From the NCBI GenBank assembly GCA_900542015.1, contig UQLY01000013.1, positions 1-64,000 of the forward strand: a DNA stretch of 64,000 bases, in the 5' to 3' direction. The first letter of the stretch is position 1, and every line of letters begins with the position of its first letter. This stretch comes from an uncultured Lachnospiraceae bacterium (GTDB taxonomy: Bacteria > Bacillota > Clostridia > Lachnospirales > Lachnospiraceae). Under the pieces are notes generated by a model. That model had not been told where the DNA came from. It saw only the letters and a list, made by a program, of their open reading frames with translations, and did not search any database. A program made the translations under genes and the position numbers. Positions 43,573 to 54,000 of the stretch are shown piece by piece.

Positions 43573-44628
43573 CTAGTTGCTCAGTAACATTTTTTCCAGC
43601 TCGTCATAATCGTAAGAACGCTGTTGAAAGTCGTTGAAGCCGCCGTCCTTTTTGGAAGGAGAGGCAGGAGCCTTCTGATGAGAAGTATCCAGGGCTTCGA
43701 TATCCCTGAGGTTTTTGACATTGGCGTCATGCCATTTGGTCAGGATCGCGTTGGTATATTGGAAACGGTTGTGATCCGTGGCAAGCACGGCACGTTCGCA
43801 CGCTTTGAGCACGATGTCGGTGGAAAAGCCGAACTGCCCGAACCATTTTTTGATATAGGCAACCTCCGGTTCCGTAGGCTCGGCGTTTTTCCCGAGGGCG
43901 CGCATAACGCTGTATACCTGTTTATCGTATTTGGAAGTCCGCAGCTTTGCCTGGCGGACAGTGGATATATGTGCCTCCGCCCAGTCAACGGCTACCTTTT
44001 CCATATAGGAAAACTGTTTTTTGCCCCTGCCTACACAGTATTGGATCAGATAATCGATCAGATCGGTGGAAAAGCCCAGCGTATCATAGATAAAAAGCAG
44101 GGTCTCCAGATCGCTGCGGGACAACAGCCTGCCCGTATATTGTTCGGCGATAAAAATAATCTGAGAGGTCTCGTTGTTGCTGCGAAAGGCTGCAAGATCG
44201 TCTGCGGAAAAAGACGTCCTGACCGGAGCCGTATTTTTGGAAACAGCAGGCTTTGGCGTTTCCTTTGCAGGCTTGGGATTCTCCGCGGCAAGCTTGGGAG
44301 AAAAGGACACAATTTCAGCCTTGGAGCTCATGGACGGAAAGGGGAGCACATGCACCGCCTTCAGATTCTGCTCGCCGTCATAATCGAGAGAAAGGAGCTT
44401 TAACTTTTCCCAGTAACGCAGCGCGCGCAGTACGTCCTTTTCCGTATAATTAAAGCGGTCGGCAATATCCGAAATGCTAAAGGACAGCTTCGCTCCCGTC
44501 ATGCGGATCAGATACAGATAGATTTTAATTTGAGCATCATTGGCGGATACCATATATTCGTCGATAAACTGATTGGATATAATGGTGGCGTCCTGTCCCT
44601 GCTCCTGATAAATTGTTAAATGAGACAT
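43573..44628 (-). CDS. dnaD: DnaD-domain primosome protein
   Basis: The 351-residue protein starts with a winged-helix DNA-binding part (about 5-85; FIDEYMVSANDAQIKIYLYL, ISDIADRFNYTEKDVLRAL), a Pro/Ala/Lys-rich linker (about 105-140), and two DnaD C-domains (about 155-225 and 235-310), the latter with the YxxxIxxxW-type stretch QYTNAILTKWHDANVKNL. It works in replication initiation and restart with DnaI. The ATG at 44628 follows GGGTGA; one seven codons earlier has no ribosome site. Confidence 0.87.
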   Translation of the reverse strand: MSHLTIYQEQGQDATIISNQFIDEYMVSANDAQIKIYLYLIRMTGAKLSFSISDIADRFNYTEKDVLRALRYWEKLKLLSLDYDGEQNLKAVHVLPFPSMSSKAEIVSFSPKLAAENPKPAKETPKPAVSKNTAPVRTSFSADDLAAFRSNNETSQIIFIAEQYTGRLLSRSDLETLLFIYDTLGFSTDLIDYLIQYCVGRGKKQFSYMEKVAVDWAEAHISTVRQAKLRTSKYDKQVYSVMRALGKNAEPTEPEVAYIKKWFGQFGFSTDIVLKACERAVLATDHNRFQYTNAILTKWHDANVKNLRDIEALDTSHQKAPASPSKKDGGFNDFQQRSYDYDELEKMLLSN

Positions 44629-44751
44629 CTTATCACCCGGTTTATTCATTCTTTAAAGCAAGTGAAAGTATAGCATAATCGGAGCAAAAATGAAATAGTA
44701 AATTTTTCGCGAACCCGCATAAAACCTAGATTTTCACAACTTTGTTTAAAT

Positions 44752-44913
44752 TGTGGATAATGTGGATATCAGGTGGACATAATTTAAAAAAATTGTCGAT
44801 ACCACAGGTTGGGCAGGGGTTTGTCAAGAAAATAAAAATAATTTATGTAAATTAAAATATCCACAACAAAAAGTGGGTAATTTTCACAGGTTTGTTGTGG
44901 ATATTGTGGATAA
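44752..44913. promoter_or_regulatory. Cluster of DnaA boxes upstream of dnaD-dnaI
   Basis: On the minus strand perfect TTATCCACA boxes lie at 44752-44760 and 44905-44913. One-mismatch ATATCCACA boxes lie beside them at 44761-44769 and 44896-44904, and one faces the other way at 44857-44865. The pairs are head-to-tail with no gap. An A/T-rich stretch (about 44825-44860) lies between. The cluster fills most of the 285-bp gap between murC and dnaD; the last box touches the murC stop codon. Confidence 0.8.
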
Positions 44914-46290
44914 TTATTTTTTTAACAGGTTTTCGCCGATATTTACAACGTCTCCGGCTCCCATAGTTATCAACAGGTCCCCGGGGGAATAATTTTTTTT
45001 CAAAAAAGCTTCGATTTCTTCAAAGGTGGGAAAATAATCGCATGGCGTTCCCAGCTTTTGTATTTCCGTCTGCAGGGTCCCCGAGCTGATTCCCAGAGTG
45101 TCGGTTTCCCTTGCGGCATAAATGTCGGCTAAGACCACATGGTCCGCGGCTGACAGCGCCCTGGCAAATTCGGGAAGGAAGGCGCGGGTCCTCGTGTAAG
45201 TATGGGGCTGGAACACGCACCACAGCTTTTTGTGGGGATAGTGCGCTGCGGCTGACAGCGTCGAAGCGATCTCCGTAGGGTGGTGTGCATAATCGTCGAT
45301 GACAGTAACGCCGTCCACCGTGCCCTTTAACTGAAAGCGCCTATCCGTGCCACTGAAATGATGCAGAGCGTCTTTTGAGACTTCCCGGGGAATGCCCAGG
45401 ATATCGGAAAGCGCGATTGCCGCGAGGGAATTGTATACATTGTGTTCGCCGGGAACGCCCAGCGATATTTTTTCTTTTTTGCCGTCGTGGCAAAGTACAT
45501 AGGAAGGTCTCGCCAATTCATCGTATGCAATCGCCTCCGGATAATAATCGCAGGCGCTTTCTTTGCCGTAGGTAACGACGCGGCAGTCCAGTCCGTTTGT
45601 GATTTCCTGCAGGGAAGGAATATCCCCGTTGATAATTAAAGTGCCGTCTTTGGGAAGCAAAGATGCAAATTTTTGGAAAGAATGACGGATGTCCTGAATA
45701 TCTTTAAAAAAGTCCAAGTGGTCTTCCTCAATATTTAAGATGAGGCTGATCTTCGGATAAAAGCTTAAAAAGCTGTTGGTATATTCGCATGCTTCGGTAA
45801 CGAATAAGCCGGACGCGCCTACACGGATATTGCCGTGAATGGAAGGCAGTATTCCGCCGATGGATAAAGTAGGGTCCGCATCCGCGGCAAGGAGGATTTC
45901 GCTGATCATGGAAGTCGTGGTCGTCTTGCCGTGGGTGCCGCTGACGGCGATGGGAGTGTCGTAGTTACGCATGATCTGTCCCAGCAGTTCTGCTCTGGTC
46001 AGGCAGGGGATGCCGAGATCCCTTGCGGCGCAAAGCTCGGGATTGTCATCGTGGATCGCTGCCGTATAGACGACGGCGTCGGTATCTTTGGTAATATTGC
46101 CGGCGGACTGTCCGTAAATGACGGAAGCTCCTTTTTCCTCAAGATGGATTGTCAGAGCGCTTTGTCTGGCGTCGGAACCGGAAATGACAAAGCCCCGGTC
46201 CAGCAAAACTTCGGCGAGACCGCTCATACTGATACCGCCGATGCCGATAAAGTGGACATGAATTGGTTTGTTAAAATTGATATGGTACAT
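44914..46290 (-). CDS. murC: UDP-N-acetylmuramate-L-alanine ligase
   Basis: The 458-residue protein has the Mur ligase three-domain form: an N-terminal Rossmann part with HFIGIGGISMSGLAE, the ATP loop AVSGTHGKTTTTSM near 110-125, the DDYAHHPTEI motif near 325, and a C-terminal domain. It adds L-Ala to UDP-MurNAc in wall synthesis. It diverges from glgC. Confidence 0.96.
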   Translation of the reverse strand: MYHINFNKPIHVHFIGIGGISMSGLAEVLLDRGFVISGSDARQSALTIHLEEKGASVIYGQSAGNITKDTDAVVYTAAIHDDNPELCAARDLGIPCLTRAELLGQIMRNYDTPIAVSGTHGKTTTTSMISEILLAADADPTLSIGGILPSIHGNIRVGASGLFVTEACEYTNSFLSFYPKISLILNIEEDHLDFFKDIQDIRHSFQKFASLLPKDGTLIINGDIPSLQEITNGLDCRVVTYGKESACDYYPEAIAYDELARPSYVLCHDGKKEKISLGVPGEHNVYNSLAAIALSDILGIPREVSKDALHHFSGTDRRFQLKGTVDGVTVIDDYAHHPTEIASTLSAAAHYPHKKLWCVFQPHTYTRTRAFLPEFARALSAADHVVLADIYAARETDTLGISSGTLQTEIQKLGTPCDYFPTFEEIEAFLKKNYSPGDLLITMGAGDVVNIGENLLKK

Positions 46291-46559
46291 GGATACACTT
46301 CCTATTCGTTATTCCTTTTTTCATTCTTTTTTCATTATAACCACCTGCGGAGGAAAAACCAACTGTTATTTTGAAGAAGCTCAAAAAAACGTAAAAGGGG
46401 GGATTTTTATACAATTTTAACAAAAAATGGTACTAATATACCAAAGAACAAAAAGAACAAATGTGCAAAATGACGGGGAAAATATACAAAAGAAAGATAG
46501 ATTTTGTATATTTTTTACATAAACTTTGAAAAAAGGAAAGATTTTATTTGTAAAAAATA
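46291..46559. other. AT-rich intergenic DNA between divergent murC and glgC
   Basis: No ORF or RNA gene is supported. The stretch is very A/T rich and must hold the murC promoter, which I cannot place. One small inverted repeat, TGGTACTAATATACCA at 46428-46443, could be an operator, but no regulator can be named. Confidence 0.4.
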
Positions 46560-46588
46560 TTCACTTTAAAATGATAGTATGCTATAAT
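46560..46588 (+). promoter_or_regulatory. Promoter of glgC-glgD
   Basis: TTCACT (46560-46565) and TATAAT (46583-46588) have a 17-nt spacer. A 79-nt leader follows before the glgC ATG. Confidence 0.65.
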
Positions 46589-46667
46589 CAATTTGTTATT
46601 TATTAAAAACATTCTTTTCGTAATATTAGATGGTTGGATATTTGGAGAGATAGCAAGAGGTGAAGAC

Positions 46668-47942
46668 ATGATTAAGAAAGAAATGATTGCCATGCTGTTA
46701 GCTGGAGGACAAGGCAGCAGGCTTGGCGTATTGACAGCAAAGGTGGCAAAACCCGCTGTATCCTTTGGCGGCAAATACCGCATCATTGATTTCCCGCTCA
46801 GCAACTGTATCAATTCAGGGGTTGATACGGTGGGCGTACTGACTCAGTATCAGCCGCTTCGGCTGAATACGCATATCGGCATCGGTATTCCGTGGGATCT
46901 GGACAGGTCAATCGGAGGGGTTACGGTTCTTCCACCTTATGAGAAGAGTTCCAATACGGAATGGTATACAGGTACGGCAAACGCCATTTATCAGAATATC
47001 GATTATATGGACAGCTTCAATCCCGACTATGTGCTGATTCTGTCAGGGGACCACATCTATAAGATGGATTATGAGGTTATGCTGGATTATCACAAGTCCA
47101 AAGGGGCTGAGGTCACGCTTGCGGCGATGCCGGTACCGTTAGAGGAAGCGAAGCGTTTCGGTATCCTGATTACCGACGAGGACCGCAGGATCAATGAGTT
47201 TGAAGAAAAACCGGAAAACCCCAGAAGCAATCTGGCAAGCATGGGTATCTACATATTTAACTGGAAGACGTTAAAAGAGGCGCTGATTGCCAACGCACAG
47301 CAGCCGTCTCTGGATTTCGGCAAGCATGTAATCCCGTACTGCCACGCAAAGGGCGCGCCCTGCTACGCTTATGAGTACAACGGATACTGGAAGGACGTAG
47401 GCACGCTCAATTCCTATTGGGAAGCAAATATGGAGCTTATCGATATCGTACCGGAGTTTAACCTGTATGAGGAATACTGGAAGATTTATACCAAGTGCGA
47501 CAAGCTGCCGCCGCAGTACATTTCCTCCAACAGCGAGATTGAGAAATGTATCATCGGCGAAGGCGCGCAGATTTACGGTAAGGTTTACAATTCCGTAATC
47601 GGCTGCGGCGTTACGATCGGGGAAGGAACGGTAGTCAGGGATTCCATTATCATGAACGACGCCGAGATCGGCTTTGGAGGCAATGTGGAAAAAGCGATCA
47701 TTGCCGAAAACGTCCGCGTCGGAGATCATGTTAAGATCGGCGTCGGAGAAGAAGTTGAAAATGATACCGCACCGCATATTTATAATCATGGATTGGTATG
47801 TATAGGAGAAAAATCCGTTGTGCCAAGCGACGTTACCATCGGAAAGAACGTGGTAATTTCCGGCGTGACAGGTGTGGAAGATTATGACAACATGTGTCTG
47901 GCAAGCGGCAAATCTTTGATTAAGGCAGGTGACGAGGTATGA
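46668..47942 (+). CDS. glgC: Glucose-1-phosphate adenylyltransferase, catalytic subunit
   Basis: The 424-residue protein has the nucleotidyltransferase start MLLAGGQGSRLGVLTAKVAKP, the FEEKP signature near 190, SGDHIYKMDY, and a left-handed beta-helix C-terminus. It makes ADP-glucose for glycogen. The ATG at 46668 follows AGAGGTG; the longer in-frame reading has no ribosome site. It overlaps glgD by 4 nt (ATGA). Confidence 0.95.
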   Translation: MIKKEMIAMLLAGGQGSRLGVLTAKVAKPAVSFGGKYRIIDFPLSNCINSGVDTVGVLTQYQPLRLNTHIGIGIPWDLDRSIGGVTVLPPYEKSSNTEWYTGTANAIYQNIDYMDSFNPDYVLILSGDHIYKMDYEVMLDYHKSKGAEVTLAAMPVPLEEAKRFGILITDEDRRINEFEEKPENPRSNLASMGIYIFNWKTLKEALIANAQQPSLDFGKHVIPYCHAKGAPCYAYEYNGYWKDVGTLNSYWEANMELIDIVPEFNLYEEYWKIYTKCDKLPPQYISSNSEIEKCIIGEGAQIYGKVYNSVIGCGVTIGEGTVVRDSIIMNDAEIGFGGNVEKAIIAENVRVGDHVKIGVGEEVENDTAPHIYNHGLVCIGEKSVVPSDVTIGKNVVISGVTGVEDYDNMCLASGKSLIKAGDEV

Positions 47943-49057
47943 GAGCGATAGGAATTATTTTAGCCGGCGGCAATAATCACAGGATGGGAGAGCTGTCCAA
48001 GAAAAGAGCGATCTCAGCTATGCCCATTGCCGGAAGCTACCGCAGTATTGATTTTGCATTGAGCAACATGACCAACTCCCGTATTCAGAAAGTAGGAGTG
48101 TTTACACAGTATAATGCCAGAAGTCTGAATGAACATCTGAGCTCTTCCAAGTGGTGGGACTTCGGCAGAAAACAGGGCGGCTTATTCGTGTTTACGCCGA
48201 CGGTAACCAGCGATAACAATTCCTGGTACAGGGGCACGGCGGATGCGATTTATCAAAACCTCTCTTTCCTGAAGGAAAGCCATGAGCCTTATGTGGTTAT
48301 CGCGTCGGGCGACTGCGTATACAAAATGGACTACAACAAGGTGCTGGAATATCACATCGCCAAAAAAGCGGATATTACCGTTGTCTGCAGGGACATGGAG
48401 CCGGGAGAGAACGTAGACCGTTACGGCACGATCAAAATGAATGAGGATTACCGCATCGAAGAGTTTGAAGAAAAACCCATTGTGGCGAAATCCAATACGA
48501 TTTCCTGCGGTATCTATGTGATCCGCAGAAGACAACTGATCGAGCTGATCGAGAAATGCGCGGAAGAGAACTTATATGATTTTGTTAAGGACATCCTGAT
48601 CCGTTACAAGAGCCTGAAAAGAATCTACGGCTATAAGATGACGGATTACTGGAAAAACATTGCGACGGTTGAGGATTACTTCAACACCAATATGGACTTC
48701 TTAAAACCGGAGATCCGCAACTATTTCTTCAGACAGTATCCGGACGTATATTCCAAGGTGGATGATCTTCCGCCGGCAAAATATAATGTGGGAGCGAAAC
48801 TGAAGAATTGTCTGATTTCCAGCGGAAGCATTATAAACGGAACCGTGGAAGATTCCGTTATCTTTAAAAAGGTATTTGTGGGTAACAATTGTACAATCAA
48901 AAATTCCATTATTTTGAATGACGTTTACATCGGAGACAATGCATACATTGAAAACTGTATTGTGGAAAGTCACGACACCATTCGCGCCAATTCGTACCTG
49001 AAAGGGGAAGACGGCATTAAGGTAGTGGTAGAGCAAAACGACAGATTTGTAATTTAA
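47939..49057 (+). CDS. glgD: Glucose-1-phosphate adenylyltransferase subunit GlgD
   Basis: The 372-residue protein is a diverged paralogue of GlgC. It starts MRAIGIILAGGNNHRMGELS, where the usual GGxGxRL phosphate loop is altered to GGNNHRMG, consistent with the regulatory, weakly or non-catalytic role described for GlgD in Firmicutes. It retains the FEEKP motif and the hexapeptide-repeat C-terminus. The 4-bp overlap with glgC suggests a heteromeric enzyme. Confidence 0.94.
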   Translation: MRAIGIILAGGNNHRMGELSKKRAISAMPIAGSYRSIDFALSNMTNSRIQKVGVFTQYNARSLNEHLSSSKWWDFGRKQGGLFVFTPTVTSDNNSWYRGTADAIYQNLSFLKESHEPYVVIASGDCVYKMDYNKVLEYHIAKKADITVVCRDMEPGENVDRYGTIKMNEDYRIEEFEEKPIVAKSNTISCGIYVIRRRQLIELIEKCAEENLYDFVKDILIRYKSLKRIYGYKMTDYWKNIATVEDYFNTNMDFLKPEIRNYFFRQYPDVYSKVDDLPPAKYNVGAKLKNCLISSGSIINGTVEDSVIFKKVFVGNNCTIKNSIILNDVYIGDNAYIENCIVESHDTIRANSYLKGEDGIKVVVEQNDRFVI

Positions 49058-49087
49058 TCGGTCAGAAAGGACTAAGGGGGATACTAA

Positions 49088-49363
49088 ATGAACATTACTG
49101 ACGTACATGTGCGAAAAATCAGTCACGAGGGTAAAATGAAGGCTGTAGTATCTATTACTTTGGATGATGTGTTTGTAGTGCATGACATCAAGGTAATTGA
49201 CGGTGAAAAGGGATTATTCATTGCAATGCCCAGTAAAAAGACTGCCGACGGAGAGTATCGGGATATTGCACATCCGATCAATTCGGCAACGAGAGAAATG
49301 ATTCAGACTACGATTCTGAACGCCTATGAGGACGCGTTGTCAGCAGAGGAGCCGGAGGCGTAG
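49088..49363 (+). CDS. spoVG: Septation protein SpoVG
   Basis: The 91-residue protein has the standard core MNITDVHVRKISHEGKMKAV, FVVHDIKVIDGEKGLFIAMPSKK and FRDIAHPINSATRE-like YRDIAHPINSATRE. SpoVG is a small nucleic-acid-binding protein affecting sporulation, capsule and division genes. AAGGGGG precedes the ATG and a terminator follows. Confidence 0.96.
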   Translation: MNITDVHVRKISHEGKMKAVVSITLDDVFVVHDIKVIDGEKGLFIAMPSKKTADGEYRDIAHPINSATREMIQTTILNAYEDALSAEEPEA

Positions 49364-49406
49364 GAAACTGTTTTTTTCGAGCAGGTAAAACTGAGAAGAG
49401 GGTATA

Positions 49407-49442
49407 AAAGAGGCTGATGTCGGGGGGCGTCGGCTTCTTTTG
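49407..49442 (+). terminator. Terminator after spoVG
   Basis: AAGAGGCTGA pairs with TCGGCTTCTT (49430-49439) with two non-Watson-Crick positions, followed by TTTTG. Confidence 0.7.
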
Positions 49443-49460
49443 CGGAAAGGAAGGAAAAGA

Positions 49461-50441
49461 ATGAAAATAGGAATTATCGGTTATGGAAATCTGGGAAGAG
49501 GCATAGAATGCGCCGTCAGACAGAACGAGGATATGGAGTTAGCCGCGGTATTTACGAGACGAAACCCCGGAGACGTCAAAATCCTGACGCAGGGGGTCCC
49601 CGTATATTCCGTGGATGAAGCGGAAAAGATGCAGGGCAAACTGGACGTGGTAATCCTTTGCGGAGGGAGCGCGACGGATCTGCCGAAACAGACGCCGGTC
49701 TATGCGAAATATTTTAACGTAGTGGACAGCTTTGACACCCATGCAAAAATTCCGGAGCATTTTGACCGAGTGGACGCGGCGGCAAAGGAGGGCGGACATG
49801 CCGCCCTGATTTCCTGCGGCTGGGACCCGGGCATGTTTTCCTTAAACAGACTGTATGCAAACGCCATACTGCCGGAGGGAAAAGATTATACCTTTTGGGG
49901 AAAAGGCGTGAGCCAGGGGCATTCCGATGCGATCCGGCGCGTGGAAGGCGTGAAGGACGCAAAGCAGTATACCATTCCCGTAGAGGAAGCGCTGCAGCAG
50001 GTAAGAAGCGGCAGCAACCCGGAGCTTACCACGAGACAGAAGCATATCAGGGAGTGCTTCGTGGTTGCAAAAGAGGGAGCGGATAAGGCAAAGATTGAAG
50101 AGACGATCAAGACGATGCCCGATTATTTTGCGGATTATGATACGATTGTGCACTTTATCAGCGAAGAGGAATTAAAAAGGGACCACAGCGGCATTCCTCA
50201 CGGGGGATTTGTGTTCAGAACGGGAGAGACAGGGTGGAATAAAGAGCATAAGCATGTGATAGAATACAGTTTGAAGCTGGATTCCAATCCGGAGTTTACG
50301 GCTTCGGTACTGCTTGCCTATGCAAGAGCCGTCAACCGCCTGCAAAGAGAAGGACAGACCGGAGCCAAAACGGTCTTTGACATTGCTCCGGCATATTTAA
50401 GCCCCAAATCCGGAGAAGAATTGAGAAAACATTTGCTGTAA
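49461..50441 (+). CDS. ddh: meso-Diaminopimelate D-dehydrogenase
   Basis: The 326-residue protein has the exact family length, an N-terminal NADPH loop MKIGIIGYGNLGRGIE, the substrate region LISCGWDPGMFSLNRLYA and WGKGVSQGHSDAIRRVEGV. It makes meso-DAP from tetrahydrodipicolinate in one step for lysine and peptidoglycan. The ATG follows GGAAGGAAAAG; an in-frame TTG seven codons earlier is less likely. Confidence 0.95.
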   Translation: MKIGIIGYGNLGRGIECAVRQNEDMELAAVFTRRNPGDVKILTQGVPVYSVDEAEKMQGKLDVVILCGGSATDLPKQTPVYAKYFNVVDSFDTHAKIPEHFDRVDAAAKEGGHAALISCGWDPGMFSLNRLYANAILPEGKDYTFWGKGVSQGHSDAIRRVEGVKDAKQYTIPVEEALQQVRSGSNPELTTRQKHIRECFVVAKEGADKAKIEETIKTMPDYFADYDTIVHFISEEELKRDHSGIPHGGFVFRTGETGWNKEHKHVIEYSLKLDSNPEFTASVLLAYARAVNRLQREGQTGAKTVFDIAPAYLSPKSGEELRKHLL

Positions 50442-50512
50442 AGGTTGAAATGCTTCGCTTCCTATGATAAAAAATGGGATAAGAAGTGAAAAAAGAAAGG
50501 CAGGCAGAAAAA

Positions 50513-51085
50513 ATGTTTATCGTCGCAGGACTCGGAAACCCGTCGAAGGAATATGATAAAACGAGGCATAACGTTGGCTTCGATACCGTTGATTATCTTG
50601 CAGAAAAATATGGGATCACCATAGGAGAAAAAAAGCATAAGGCGCTGACGGGGAAAGGGATCATCGCGGGGGAAAAGGTTGTGCTGTTAAAGCCCCAGAC
50701 CTTTATGAATTTAAGCGGAGAGAGTATCCGTGCGGCGCTGGATTTTTACAAGGCGGACGAAACGACGCAGTTGATTGTGATCTACGACGACATTTCCCTG
50801 CCGCCCGGGCAGCTTCGTATCCGCAAAAAGGGAAGCGCCGGAGGACATAACGGAATCAAAAATATTATCGCCCATTTGGGGCATGACCGGTTTATGCGGA
50901 TCAAAATCGGCGTCGGAGAAAAACCGGCGGGATACGATCTTGCCGCCTATGTGCTGGGGCGTTTTTGCGCCGCCGAGCGGGAAATTATGGAGGAAGCTTT
51001 TGAAAAAGCTGCGGACGCCGTGGAGGTCATGATAACCGAAGGACCGGATGCGGCAATGAATTTATATAATGTTAAGAGGAAATAG
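50513..51085 (+). CDS. pth: Peptidyl-tRNA hydrolase
   Basis: The 190-residue protein has MFIVAGLGNPSKEYDKTRHNVGF with the catalytic His in RHNVGF, KPQTFMNLSGES and the SAGGHNGIKNII helix. It releases peptides from stalled peptidyl-tRNA. The ATG at 50513 gives the normal N-terminus; the GTG nine codons upstream would add a non-conserved extension. mfd follows after 2 nt, the usual pth-mfd order. Confidence 0.95.
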   Translation: MFIVAGLGNPSKEYDKTRHNVGFDTVDYLAEKYGITIGEKKHKALTGKGIIAGEKVVLLKPQTFMNLSGESIRAALDFYKADETTQLIVIYDDISLPPGQLRIRKKGSAGGHNGIKNIIAHLGHDRFMRIKIGVGEKPAGYDLAAYVLGRFCAAEREIMEEAFEKAADAVEVMITEGPDAAMNLYNVKRK

Positions 51086-51087
51086 AC

Positions 51088-54000
51088 GTGAAAGTATTGC
51101 GGGAATGTCTGAGAGGACTTTCGGATTTTGAAGATATGCAAAAGAGTATGCAGAGCGGAAAAAGCATCGCCGTTTCCGGCTGCGTGGATTCTCAAAAAGT
51201 TCATATGATGTGGGGGCTTTCCGAAGACTTCCCTTATCGGGTGGTGGCGACCTATTCCGAGAAAAGGGCGAGGGAGCTTTATGAGGATTTTTCTTTTTAT
51301 ACGAAAGACGTTTTATATTTCCCGGCGAAGGATTTTATTTTCTTCCAGGCGGATATCCATAGCAATAAGGTAACCAGAGAGCGGATCGCCGTTTACCGCA
51401 GGATTTTGGAAGCGGAGCCGGTAACGATCATCACGACCTTTGACGCATTTATGGCGCCGTGTATGCCCTTAGGCGTTATGGAAAACAATGTGATTGCGCT
51501 GGATGAAGACAGCGCGGTGGATGAAAAGGCGCTTGCCCTGAAGCTGACGCGTATGGGCTATGAGAGGGTTCCTCAGGTGGAAGCGGGCGGTCAGTTTTCC
51601 ATCCGGGGCGGGATTATAGACGTTTTTGACCTGACGGAGGAAAATCCCTATCGAATCGAGCTGTGGGGCGACGAAATCGATTCCCTGAGGAGCTTCGACG
51701 TCCTGAGCCAGCGCTCTGTGGAGACCTTATCGGAAATCACGATTTATCCGGCGACCGAGTTGCTTTTGACGGCGAAACAGCGGGAAGAAGGGCTTGCCGG
51801 GATCAGGAAGGAAGCCGAAAAAGCGGAGAAGCGGTTTCGGGAGGCGCATGAGCCGGAGCTTGCTGCAAGAATCAAAAGCCAGATGGAGGTGCTTAAGGAA
51901 CAACTGGAGGAGTTTGGCGTGCTTGCCAACCTGGACAGCTATATCCGGTATTTTTGTGATGAAACGGTGCCCTTTCCCCAGCTTTTATCCAAGGAAGAGA
52001 CCGTCTTTTTTATTGACGAGCCCCTGCGGGTGGCGGAGCATACGGACGCTATTGAGCTGGAGTTTCGGGAGAGTATGAAAAACCGCCTGGAGAAGGGGTA
52101 TGCGCTTCCCGGGCAGACGGAGATCCTCTATCCGGCGAAGGAGGTCATGGCAAAGCTGCAAAGAGGCTATTTTGCATGTATATCTACTTTGGACGGACGG
52201 ACGCCCGGCATAGAGATCGACAAGAAATATTACATTACGGCAAAGAGCATACAATCCTTTCACAACAGCTTTGAGGAGCTTTGCAAGGAATTAAAACGAT
52301 ATAAAAAGAACGGATATCAGGTGCTGTTGGTAACGCCTTCCCGGACAAGGGCGAAGAGGCTGTCCGAGGAGCTGCGGGATATGGAGCTTTCCTGTTTTTA
52401 CAGTGAAGACATGGACGAGGCGCCAATGGCGGGACAGATCATGTCCGTATACGGGCAGATCTTAAAGGGCTTTGAATATCCCCATTTAAAATTTGCGGTC
52501 ATTGCCGAAAGCGATATTTTTAGCAGCAAGACGGTTCGCAAAAAGAAGAAAAAACGCTATGAGGGACAGAAGATCAATGACTTTACGGATCTGAAGGTAG
52601 GGGATTACGTGGTTCATGAAAGCCACGGTCTCGGCGTTTACCAGGGAATTGAAAAAGTGGAAATTGACCATGTGGTCAAGGATTATATGAAGATCGCATA
52701 CCGGGACGGAGGCATTTTGTATGTGCGCGCCACCGGATTCGACGTGATCCAGAAATACGCCGCCGCGGATGCGAAGAAGCCCAAGCTCAATAAGCTGGGC
52801 ACCCAGGATTGGGAAAAGACCAAAACAAAGGTGAAGAGCGCGGTTTCCGAGGTGGCGAAGGAGCTGGTGGAGCTGTATGCGGTCCGCGCCAATAAGGAAG
52901 GCTACGCTTACGGCAAAGATACGGTATGGCAGAGGGAATTTGAAGAACTGTTTCCCTATGAGGAGACTGAGGACCAGCTTACCGCCATAGAAGCCACCAA
53001 AAAGGATATGGAGAGCAAGAAGATCATGGACCGTCTGATCTGCGGGGACGTGGGATTCGGCAAGACCGAGATCGCTATCCGCGCCGCGTTTAAAGCGGTA
53101 CAGGAAGGCAAACAGGTCGTTTATCTGGTGCCGACGACGATTCTTGCCAAACAGCACTACGATACTTTTAAGCAAAGAATGAAGGATTATCCGGTTACCA
53201 TAGAAATGCTGTCCCGTTTCCGTACTGCGGCGGAACAGAGGCATACCATAGAGGAACTGAAAAAGGGCATGGTGGATATTGTCATCGGAACCCACAGAGT
53301 CCTTTCCAAAGACGTCGCCTTTAAAGATCTGGGGCTTTTGATCATTGACGAGGAACAGCGCTTCGGCGTGTCCCATAAGGAAAAGATCAAACAACTGAAA
53401 AATAATGTGGACGTATTGACCCTGACGGCAACGCCGATTCCGAGGACCCTCCATATGAGTCTGGTGGGTATCAGGGATATGAGCGTGCTGGAAGAGGCGC
53501 CTAACGACCGGATGCCGATTCAGACTTATGTGATGGAATACAATGAAGAAATGGTCCGGGAGGCGATCAACAGGGAGCTTGCCAGAAACGGACAGGTATA
53601 TTATGTTTATAACAGGGTCGATTCCATCGGAGAGATCACGGCGTCGGTACAGGCGCTGGTACCCGATGCGGTTGTGGCGTTCGCCCACGGGCAGATGAAG
53701 GAATCGGAGCTGGAAAAGATTTTGTATGAATTTATCAACGGGGAAATCGACGTGCTCGTAGCGACGACGATTATTGAGACGGGTATCGATATCCCCAATG
53801 TCAATACGATGATTATCCACGATTCCGACAGTATGGGGCTTTCGCAGCTTTACCAGTTGAGAGGGCGGGTCGGCAGAAGCAGCCGCAACGCTTATGCCTT
53901 CCTGATGTACCGCAGAAACAAGGTGCTTAAGGAAGTGGCGGAAAAACGGCTGGAGGCAATTAAGGAATTTACGGATCTGGGCAGCGGATTTAAGATTGCC

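Noticed and set aside
44650..44913. Chromosomal origin of replication
   Set aside because: DnaA boxes and an A/T-rich stretch are present, but dnaA, dnaN and rpmH are absent, and the ATP synthase and ribosomal operons to the left run on the plus strand, opposite to what an origin here would favour. A regulatory or titration site is more likely.
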